From contig NC_030683.2 of assembly GCF_000004195.4 (NCBI RefSeq), positions 49,985,358-50,049,357 of the forward strand: 64,000 nucleotides of DNA. Direction: 5' to 3'. This document shows, piece after piece, positions 45,801 to 57,800 of this stretch (positions are counted from its first letter, which is position 1; the number at the start of each line of letters is the position of its first letter). A program made the translations under genes and the position numbers. Under the pieces are notes generated by a model that was not told where the DNA came from, did no database searches, and was given only the letters and a program-made list of their open reading frames with translations. The stretch comes from Xenopus tropicalis. Lineage: Eukaryota; Chordata; Amphibia; Anura; Pipidae.

Positions 45801-48800
45801 CTCCCATAGGGCTCAATGGCACTCTGCAGCTCCAACCTGGCCCAAGGAAAGTCTCCCATAGGGCTCAATGGCACTCTGCAGCTCCAACCCGGCCCAAGGA
45901 AAGTCTCCCATAGGGCTCAATGGCACTCTGCAGCTCCAACCCGGCCCAAGGAAATTCTCCCATAGGGCTCAATGGCACTCTGCAGCGCCAACCTGGCCCA
46001 AGGAAAATTCTCCCATAGGGCTCAATGGCACTCTGCAGCGCCAACCCGGCCCAAGGAAATTCTCCCATAGGGCTCAATGGCACTCTGCAGCGCCAACCCG
46101 GCCCAAGGAAATTCTCCCATAGGGCTCAATGGCACTCTGCAGCGCCAACCTGGCCCAAGGAAATTCTCCAATAGGGCTCAATGGCACTCTGCAGCGCCAA
46201 CCTGGCCCAAGGAAATTCTCCCATAGGGCTCAATGGTACTCTGCAGCGCCAACCTGGCCCAAGGAAATTCTCCCATAGGGCTCAATGGCACTCTGCAGCG
46301 CCAACCTGGCCCAAGGAAAGCCTCCCATAGGAATCAATGGCACTCTGCAGCTCCAACCTGGCCCAAGGAAAGTCTCCCATAGGGCTCAATGGCACTCTGC
46401 AGCTCCAACCCGGCCCAAGGAAAGTCTCCCATAGGGCTCAATGGCACTCTGCAGCTCCAACCCGGCCCAAGGAAATTCTCCCATAGGGCTCAATGGCACT
46501 CTGCAGCGCCAACCCGGCCCAAGGAAATTCTCCCATAGGGCTCAATGGCACTCTGCAGCGCCAACCCGGCCCAAGGAAATTCTCCCATAGGGCTCAATGG
46601 CACTCTGCAGCGCCAACCCGGCCCAAGGAAATTCTCCCATAGGGCTCAATGGCACTCTGCAGCGCCAACCTGGCCCAAGGAAATTCTCCCATAGGGCTCA
46701 ATGGCACTCTGCAGCTCCAACCTGGCCCAAGGAAAGTCTCCCATAGGAATCAATGGCACTCTGCAGCTCCAACCTGGCCCAAGGAAAGTCTCCCATAGGG
46801 CTCAATGGCACTCTGCAGCTCCAACCTGGCCCAAGGAAAGTCTCCCATAGGGCTCAATGGCACTCTGCAGCTCCAACCTGGCCCAAGTAAAGTCACGATA
46901 CCGAAGCTTGAATGAATCCGAAACTTTCGTACTCGGCGCGACAATACGATTTTGTCACACAAATTTTGTCGCAAAGTATGAAAAAGTTGCGCAAGTATAC
47001 GAAAAAGTCGCAGAAAATATGCACAGTGCGAACAAATACAATTTTTTTGTATTTCGTATCTGTCGTACTTTAATAAATCAGCCCTTATATTTCCCCTTTA
47101 AATATAATTGCTTGTAATGAATAACATACATTTACCCAATGTGGCAAAATTTGCAAGACCACATTTACAGGTGACCAAATCATGTCCATTGTTACTTTAT
47201 GCATGTTATTGCAAAACAAAATTGTACCAGGACCCTTTTAACATGAGCATTTTTATAGTTATGGTATTTGTGGTCATCTGTATTCTGTTCCTTATCTCCA
47301 TAATACTTATATATAGATATATACACCATGTAAAATCTGCAGCCTCCTAGTTTAAATCTACATCCAGCGTCCAATAATCAGCAAGAGCTAAATGTGCATT
47401 TGTAGGCTGTATAAAACTGCATACATTTTCTCACTGCCAAAGCTCTGTGGTGTATAAAGGGTTAAGGTCTTCTGCTCAAGATGAGGACAGTAAACATACA
47501 GTAGAGCTTTTCCTCCTGAATGTTAGTTTTTTATTTTCAGTTGCTAGCACAGCCAGCCAGCCATAAGGATGTTTCATTATTTGCTCTCTCTGAGTCATCA
47601 GGCTGGATATGCTTATTTTTCCATCCTGGTAAGGATAACTCATACTGCTGGGAAATAAAAAAGACAAACGCATGAAGTCAAAGTGACGTTGAGTGTATTT
47701 GCCTTATTCACAATATGCAGAGTGCTGGTAATTACACATAAAGGATGTTGGCTGTGCCTATTCTTAAAGGAAGCATAAATGAATCCTTTGGTCTTACCCA
47801 TGTTATTATGTTAAAGTCAAGACATTTTGTTTAAATTACTACTAAAATCCATATATTACAATATATTTTAATTGCCTAAATGTACCGAATGTCTATATGT
47901 TTAAGCTAATTAATTCTTTTAAATAGATTAGGTGGCAAACCCACAGGTAGCCATACACTGGCAAATTTAAAGGAAAAAGAAAGCCAAAGTCACTTGGGGG
48001 TGCCAAAATGTTAGGCACCCCCAAGTGACTTTGACCACCTACCTTTTACCCCGGGCTGGTGCCCCTGTGAGGAGGGAACAGCACCAGCCCGGGGTAGCTG
48101 CCGGCGCTTCCTTCCTTCTGTTTCGCTGCGCGCGCATGCGCAGTAGAGTGAAAAGCCGAACTTAAACATTAAAGTCGGCTTTTCACTCTACTGCGCATGC
48201 GCCCACCGCTGGCATTCCGGAAAAGGAAGCCAGAACACGGAAACGATCCGCTCCAGGTGCCCCGGGCTGGTGCTGTTTTCTCCCAACGGGGGCACCAGCC
48301 CGGGGTACGAGGTAAGCGGTTAAAGTCACTTGGGGGTGCCTAACATTTTGGCACGCCCAAGTGACTTTACCTTTCGTTTCCCTTTAAGCTGCCCTTTAAA
48401 TTTAAGATGTCCTTCACACCGATTCAGCAGCTTATCTGCCATTATATGGGGCCCTCTGACAGGCCTTCCCAACTGACATATGGCCGAAAATCGTCCAGAT
48501 ATTGATCGGGCAGGCTTGATTTTTCTGTCAAATCGAGGATCCCCTTGGCTCACTGATGTGGTCCTTGCTCCAATTTTTGGTATCCCCTGGGGCCAAACGA
48601 TTGCATCAGGATGATATTGCCCAGCCAACATGGGCATATTGGGGAAAGATTCACTTGTGACGACCTTGCCAAATGAGCGAAGCTTACCATGTATAGCCAC
48701 CTTAACACCTACAGTCTACATATAGCTCATGTACTTTGTACACATTTATATGCTTTTGGCAGTGGTTGTGTATATGCTCTTCAGTTCAAACATCATGTTT

Positions 48801-51800
48801 TATTCAGGCATGGGTCTAACAGTATCTAAGTAGCCGATAATTATTTACACTGTCTATTACTGAACTTCATGCTGGGCTTTAGGATGTATTTATGAGAGCA
48901 AACAGGCATTCTACCCAGATCTTGCTGCAACTGCCCTTCAGGCTGAGCCCCTCTGCCACAGCTCCAAGCCTACCCAGGGGGGGTTAGTACCACATTTTAT
49001 GTGCTGTTACTGGTTTTGTCTGTGAGTTTTGTTAGTTGTCACCCAGAATATTTCTTCATACACTTAGGCAGTTCTTCTAAAGTGCTGGTTAAGAACAACC
49101 AATGCTATAGCTATATTTTATATATATCAAAAACAGTCAATAGCCAGCACTCATGTTTAATAATGGAAATGATAATACCCAGAAGATAAACACACAGGAC
49201 TAGAAAATAATCGTAGTGGGAAAAGGTGAATGACATCCCTGTACATTACTATTGTGAGACTAACAGTGAAAAAAATGAATAAGGCAGAATGTGCTAGAAA
49301 ATAAACATTTTATAGATGTTCTATGAATTATTACATAAAGAAAAAGAGATTCTCTAGAAAGGTGTATTAACTCATTTAGTATTTTTTAAGAGTGATAGGG
49401 GATATTCCTGTAGTGAGCACCAACCATTTATTTTTTTGCTGTGCTACCACTGTTAATGTGAATATGGTCTTAAAAATGTTTGTGTTGACATGATTGTGGT
49501 TAAAGTAAGTGTGGTTTTAAAAAGCGAGTGGTCATCAGTCCTCCACCATGTAGGCCAGAAAAATTCCAGCTCTCAATACAACAGAGGTTGGACAGCACTG
49601 ATATACAGTATATATATACACGCTATATGCATTTTTGGTGCCATATATTTTTGCGGAAATACAGGTGTAGAATGGTTGAATTTTAATTCCTAGCATACCT
49701 GATGTTTTAGAACAGGGATCCCCAACCTTCCTTACTCGTGAGCCACAGTCAAATGTAATGAGACTTGGAGAACAACATAAGCATCATAAAAGTTCATGGA
49801 GGTGCCAAATAAGGGCTAAGATTGGCTATTAGGCAGCCTCTATGCACATTATCAGCTTACAGGGGGCATTGTGCAGGCCCACCAGAGCTGCCACCCAATA
49901 AACCTCCAGGGGTCCCCACTGTGCACACCCCCCCCCCCCCCCGCTGCCACAGAGTGAGCATATCTGATACTTACTTAGGTGTGTTCGGGGAGGGAGGTCA
50001 ATGGGAGGAGCACCAGTGGGGATCAGGTCTGGCTCAGCAGGACCCACAAGTGCCAGGACCCAACTATTTTTTTCCTGGTGTCTCGCCAGCCCAGTCTGAC
50101 CCTGAGAATCTCAATAAAACTGCTCATATTTGAAACTAGCCCTCTCAGGGCATATGGAGCTTTTGAAATCAGTAGTGAGCATTGCGAAACCTGAACTTGA
50201 GTCCTCTTGTGGACATTACAGATATATATTTAGATAAAAGGACCCTGCATGTATTAGACACAGTTTATGCTTATCTTAAAAGAGAAAGAATCACCCTAGG
50301 CTTCGACTTCAAACTCTTCAGGTTGTTATTATATAGATGTCCTGCTCAAACTTTACTGATCAATAATTCCTCTCCCCACCGAGCTCATTGTACTGGCTCT
50401 ATAAGAGTTAAGAAAAGACTAATGAACTAGAGGTCAGTTACAGCATGAAGCAGTAATTAAAATATTGTATTACAAAGTGAGAATTTCAGTCTGTTTCTGT
50501 AATCAATAAGTATGGTGTCAGACAGCTGAGGCTGGTTTGGGATTAAACCCCAGTCTTCTCAACCAAGCGCATACACCCTTCCAGCTCAGTTAAACCAATC
50601 AATGAGGCACATCTGGTAGAAATCCTGATTTTTCTAAGAAGCAAGGGAGTTAGTTTCACCTAAGCTTAACTTTCCCTATTCCAGAAGGGCTTATAATGCT
50701 TGTTCTGCTTGGAACCTCTCTTATAAGACAAAAGGCTATAAATAATGTGTCTTTATTCACCTCTAAGAAATTATAATCCATTTTACAGTACTTACACAGA
50801 TGAAATCTAAGGAAGAGTGCAATCCTGTCACAAAGTCTGCACTCTCTTTAATGCTGTTATACTGATTGCTAATAAATAAAACAATGTACTATAGAACTCA
50901 AATATATGATAGATTCAAGTATATTATGGTTTCTCACATTTGTGCAATGTGCAGTAAGACTCAGATTTGTGAGTTTATAATAGCATGATGATGGAAGCAA
51001 ATGTAATATTCACATTTATTGTAAAGGATATTGCCCTGCTGATTGCAAGGGAAAGCTTCAATAAAATACATGAACCATTGAATGATTGTAACCAGTCGAG
51101 AAGGCAGATAACAACTTTGAAAAATAGATTTCATCCAATGGGTGGTAAAAACTCATACATTTGGATGTGACTATATATATTAAGACTGTACTATAAATAA
51201 AGATAAAAATGCTCTGTTTGACAATTATTTTGTGTGTGATGGGAGCAGCTGATCTAACTTTCATCTGATCTATTAAGATTAAGGGGTGTATTTATTAACA
51301 TGGTAGACAACTGTGATATTGCCCATAGCAAGCAATCAGCAATTGGATAAGTCACCTAGAAGTTAGAAAACAAAAGCAATAATCTGATTGGTTGCTATGG
51401 TCAACATCACTGGTGATGCATGTTTCCAATGTTAATTAAAAAAAAAAACCCTTAGTCTTTAAAATGGAGAATTCAGTTAGCCAATGGCCTCCATCACATT
51501 GTAAGGAGTGTTATAGTTCACATCTTTATTCCTCACATGCAAAAACTGACTTTCCAGACTCCTCCTTCCTCAAGGCAGTAACATAAGCAATTAACTTTAT
51601 AAAACATGACACGAAAAAATCGTATTAGTCACGAAAATATCGTATTGACGATCCGAAAGTCACGAAATTTTCGTACCGAACAATTGTAAACAGTGGTAAA
51701 ACCTTTCCGATTTTTTCGTGCAAACGTCCGAAAAAGTTGTGCGGTGTACGAAAAAGTCGTCCGGACGCCCAAAAAAATCGGCAAAAATACGCTCGGAGCG

Positions 51801-54800
51801 TTCGCATGAACGCTCGAGCATTCGTGCCTTTGTAAATGTGCCCCTTAATGTATGGATTTTTAGGAGGTTAGTTTTTGAACTGGCCTACGTGAAGTGTGAA
51901 TGTCTCTTACAATACATGTTACTACAGAGAAATATCTTCAATATTCCTTCATTTATTATTACTTTATTTCCTTAAACCCTTTTATTCTCCTGAACTCAGC
52001 ATAAGGACTAAAGGATTGGATTTCAGTCCTACTTTTACAGGCCATCCATTTGAGACTGAAGCGATTCTTTCTTTATCAAAGCCAAACATTGATTTCCAGC
52101 AGCATAAGGGTGGTATGCTGAGCCATAGGAACTATCATATAGACATTTGTGAGCCTTGTGATATTGTGCAAATTTTTAAGGGAAAAAAATAAACAATAAA
52201 CCTTAACAATAATAAATAATAAACACAACCTATACTTACTTTCTCTGTAATAATAAAACAGAACCTTGTACTTGATCTCAACTAAGGTATAATTAATCCT
52301 TATTGGAGGCAAAACAATCCTATTGGGTTTAATTCATGTTTTATTAATTTTTTAGTAGACTTAAAGTATGAAGATCCAAATTACAGAAAGACCCCTTATC
52401 CGGAATGCCCTTGGTCCCAAACATTCTAGATAATGGGTCCTATACCTGTACTGATCACATTCAAAAGGTAATGAACCTGGGTTGTTTTGGCAACTTCAGA
52501 TGTTTAGAAGATGTTTGGTAAAACTTGATGCTGCAAAATTATATCAGCTCAGAATGACTTTCTACTTTGTAGTAATGTGGGGCATTACAATATGACCTCC
52601 TGGATTGTGTCAAGCAACTACTAAGTACATATCAAATTTTATTGACACATCAACCATTTCAATTGTAAAAGGTTCATGGTTGTGTATGTGTCTAACGCTT
52701 AAAGTGTTTCCCATCTGTACTAGAGCACTTACATATAAATCAGAAAATAGTATAATGGACGTATTATTGTCATTGGCCCTTTAATATTCCCCTACTTCTT
52801 CTTTAATATTTTGTGCTTGATTTGTCAGCTCTGACCTCTTAGTGACATTCAGTTCATAGCTTCATTAAAACAAAGTAATAGATAAGACACAGGTTAAAGC
52901 TATTGCTCTAAATTACAGACCGAGGCAGCTCCAGCAGGTCACTGTAGCGGAAAGAACTTTAATTAGCACTTTACATACTGGCTCTTCATTGAATTTACTT
53001 ACCTGACAGCAAATCTAATACCATACCCTCTCTGCACCAGTTTCTTGTACTGTGCCCTGAGCCTCTGCCTTCTTTTAAATCATGTTCCCTGGAATTGTGT
53101 TATTATTATTATTATTATTAATAACATAATTTTATAAAGAACAAACATATTTCATAGAGACATACATTATCAATATGACAGCTGCATAAAAGATGTAGAT
53201 TATATATGCAAATAGATAGATGCTGGGCTAACAAGCTCCTTCCCATTATAGGTGACAGTCTTAAAAAAAAAAGAAAAATAATTTTGTAGATCCTACAAAT
53301 CCTGCAAAGTTTTCATCTGGTCTAGTAACCCTAAAGGTGGCCATCTGCTCTTTTGGTGAGGTCGGTGGGCGATATCAGGCTGCATCAACAAGCTGAGACA
53401 GTCTCCAATCCAATGGGAAAATCAAACCTGCCTGATTGACACTTGGCTGAATTTCATCCAGATATCAATCAGGGAGGAAAATCGGGTGACCCCATACACG
53501 GGCATATAAACTGCCAGATCTGTGTAAAGAACTTGGATCAGCAGCTTAAATCTGCCTATGGATGGCCACTTTTAGTAATCAACCAGTGGGTAGCATTTTG
53601 GTTACCCATTGTAAAGTACAAATTAGTTACTTTTTGTTACCAGACCTTGTGCAGAGTCTGCTGTATTTACTACAATACCATTTACAGTATGAGTATGAGC
53701 ACTGTTTATATTTCTGATACTGTGTAAAAAAGTTTGCCTGGGTGCAGTAACACATACCAAGCAATAAGGTGTAAAATGCCAGTTAATGCCACCTGCTAAT
53801 TGGTTACTATAGGTCATCGATCCCCAAACAGTGGCTCGTGACCATGTTGCTCACCAACCCCTTTAATGTTGCTCCCAGTGGCCTCAAATCAGATGCTTAT
53901 TTTTGAATTCCTGGCTTTTTTTTTGCTGCTAAAAACCAGTTGTACTGCCAAACAGAGCCTCTTGTAGGCTGCCAATCCACCTAGAGGCTACCAAATAACC
54001 AATCACAGCCCTTATTTGGCACCCCCAGGAAAAAATTTTATGTTTATGTTGCTTCCCAGCTCTTTTTACATTTGATAGTGGCTCACAAGTAAAGAAGATT
54101 AGGAATCCCTGCTATAGGGTATCCTTTAGATTTTAAGCTCATGTGAGCAGGGTCCTTTGGTCCTTTTTTATTCTGTTAACCATTGTTTATAATATTATAA
54201 GTCCCCCATCTGTAAATTACTGTAAAGTCTGTGTAACTTGCCTGGACTATATAAATATAAATTATGTTGATGGTGATTAGATCTTTATGTGCTTTAAATG
54301 TCATGATCCCACATGAAAGAACAACACAATATTTACAGTAATGACTCATACTTATCAGCACCGTTGATTTGATTGGTGGTTCCTCGAGGATTAGGTATAT
54401 TTGTACATTTCTATGCAAAACAGGAACTGTGTCATTCAATTACTACACACAATGCTTACTTTGGTCTGTATGGTCTTTTTAACCAGAGTCTCCTTTACCT
54501 CCTCACAGCTTTGGCCTATCTCTCAAGTGCCAAGTTTGTCTTATAACTCCCATGCTTAGCCCATTTAGGGAGTGTTGCAAGTCCCTAACAGACTAGAGCA
54601 CAGTAAGAAAAAAAGCAAGGTTGTAAGCTCATTTGGGCAGGGCCCTCTTCACCTCTTGTATCAGTTATTGATTGATTTATAGAGATGTAGCGAACTGTTC
54701 GCCGGCGAACAATTTCGCGCGAACATCGGGTGTTCGCGAACGCGTATGTTCGCGAACTTTCAGCGTGTGTTCGCAGTTTGGGTTAACGCCGCGTTTTCCG

Positions 54801-57800
54801 CCGCGTTTTTATCGTCGCAAAAGTATTGTACAATACGCCGCACAAGTCACACATGGCGTTTTTCCGCAAATCCCGTTTTCATGGTGTTTAAGCGCGACAT
54901 AGCAAAAAAGCCGCGTATTTTCGCTAGAATAGCTTGCGTTTTTTGCGCAAATCTGTGCCAACAAAGTATTTTTCAGAGAAGTTTTTGCCCTTGATCCCCC
55001 TCCTGCATGCCACTGTCCAGGTCGTGGCACCCTTTAAACAACTTTAAAATCAGTTTTCTGGCCAGAAATGGCTTTTCTAGTTTTTAATGTTCGCGTTCCC
55101 ATTGAAGTCTATGGGGTTCGCAAAGTTCGCGAATATTTGCGGGTTTTGGCGTATGTTCGCGAACTTTTTTTTTTAGGTTCGCTACATCCCTATTGATTTA
55201 TATGATACTCTGTATGTCCAATGTATGAAACCCACTTATGGTGCTGTGGAATATGTTGGCGCTTTATAAATAAATGTTAATAATAATAATGAGGCAAAAT
55301 AATCTTATTGGTTAGGGTGAGAAGTACAAAAATTAACCAAGGAGTCATTCTTAAAAGCAAGTCCTTCTTAAAATGTTAGGCTACTCCTTAAATAGAAATT
55401 TACAAAGTACAAAAGGAAAATAAGAGGAAACTTATGTGATCTTTTAACTAAATAAGGAAAAACTGAAAAACCCAAACAAATCTAGCAAGGAAGACACAAT
55501 CTTGTTCTAATGCCATTGATTTTTAATTAAAGAGCTACAAGCAGCATGATCTTGTTATGGGACGTTAATTGACATTGTACTTCAGGTTGCAAAAAAAAAA
55601 AATACCTTTTGAATCTTGGCTTCTCTCCTGCAGTTTAATGAACATAATCAATACACTGTTAAGGAGATACTAAAGGCATTATAAAGGAAAAAAATATAAT
55701 ATATAATATATATAGATATATGTATATAATATGCAAATTTTTGCAAACTTTAGGATTAAATTGTTAAAATAAAAATGTTTATTAATAGGCCAGCAGCAGT
55801 ACAAAATCTACTCACTGTCCATGATGAAACATTAAAATATATAAACACCTATAATACCATGCCACACAATATATAATGGTGGCACATATTATGTTTACAT
55901 ACTAAACAGTAGAGGAATTGTTTGAGCAGTGACTTGGTCCATTCTTTATCAATGATGGATGCATATGGCAGACTAAATGGGAAGGAACCAAAGTAAAATA
56001 TGCTGAATATTCATTTTAATTATCTTTATAGGGATGCGGAAAAACAAAGCCAATAAGCAAGATTTAATCAAATCAGTTGCTGCACTACCTTACTTTGTAA
56101 GCTCCCTATTGCATTCACACACACTATAACCAGTTTTATGAATAACCCAGTAACTTTGCTCTATGTTTTAGAAGTATGGGAGGAAACCAGACTACACCCA
56201 CCCAAGTACACCAAGTACACACCCGAATGGGTGCCAGAAATTAAACCAAGGGCCCCCTGCAAGGTAGTAGGGCAAACCATTGTGCCACCCTGCTGCTCAT
56301 AATTTATATTTATTAATTACCTTATTCAGATGATTTAGAAGTGTATTCTTTCCAAGAATATCTATAATCTTCATAAATACATGTTAAAAAAATAAAAGAG
56401 TGAAATGGTCTGATGTTTGGTATGTTATGCTGTTACAATTAATGTGTCTGTTTCATTTGTTTTATATATTTAGCATATAACTGTATGCTGTGTGGAACTG
56501 CTATACTGTATGTTTATAACTGTGCTCTTACATAGCAGTTGCTCCTTTACTATTGCAGCTTGGAAGTGGTCCCCAGAGGTGCCCCAGCAGCTCCCCATCT
56601 TCTTTTTTGCTGACTTTTTACCTGAGCTCAGGGACTGACTCACAACATACTGTAAATATAGAATATAAATGTCACAAAATAAGTGTTATTAGTAAATAAT
56701 ACAGATTATTACTGCATTACAGCTCTGAAACCAATGCAATTAGCATCAGAAATTAATAATCAGCCTTGCAGCATCACCCTCAATGACAGGCCAACATTAT
56801 TTTCTGCTTGATAGTTTGCATCAAAGCATTGCTTCTCAATAGCTGCTCAGAACACACTGAGCATGTGCACTGTCCCGGACAGTTCTAACAGATTTATGTT
56901 GATGCCCTGTGACAACTTTGAAGTACTGAATCATTACAACTATATAGATGCTGAACCTTTAGGCTTGTTCAGTGAGTTCAGTATATAAAATATGGCCTTT
57001 TTATGTTCATTTTTAGGGTTTAGTTCTTAAATATGCAGTCCCAAAATGGCCCAAGCAATCAGCAAACAATGATATTTTATCATAAAACCTTAATGGGGTA
57101 TTTAGTAAATGAAGTTAAGAATACTTTGTCATAAGATTATCATAGGTATCCTGTTAAAGGACTAATATATTGTCTAACATCCATGCTTGTTTTTGTTGAA
57201 ATTATTAAATGCAACAGATACTGTATCTGTAGTTAGAAGTAGATAGAACCAAGCTCAAAGTAATTGTAATTTATTAACTTATACTCTTTACATTATATCT
57301 TAGCAGCCAGCTTACTTCACCTTTGCATTATTATTTCCATGACCAGATCATAAGAGAACAAGTTGGGCATAAGGAAGCAAGAACTTTGCTTCAGGCACCT
57401 TGCCACAAACCTGGCAATATGAAAAGCTGCAAGTGTTCCCACAGAGTGCATGCAACTTTAAGAGATGAAATTCCTATAGGAAGTTAACAAAAGGAATTCT
57501 GGGAATGAATTCCAGACTCTTAAAGAAAATCCCATTTACATGGGTTTATCCTATAGACTACAGCTCACCCACTGGGTTTGAAGCTGAAGCCAGGACAATA
57601 GCTGATCAGATTCCCAACTACAGACCGGTTTCGCCCTTCTTGGGGGCTCATCAGTGTAGTGCAGGGTTTTCTGATCAGCTTAGGTAGAGTCACCATGTGG
57701 TTCTACAAACAAATAAATAGGGTTGAGGCAGTCTCCTCAACCCTATTTATTTGTCTATAGGAAGTTAGGCACTTTGCAATAGAGTGCATAAGCACAATTT

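Noticed and set aside
45865..46122. Short frames (72-84 codons) on both strands in the 52-bp satellite
   Set aside because: The 52-bp unit shifts frame every copy, so no stable protein repeat is possible.
48326..48700. 124-codon minus-strand frame
   Set aside because: It runs across the ends of two nested MITEs and has no recognisable domain.
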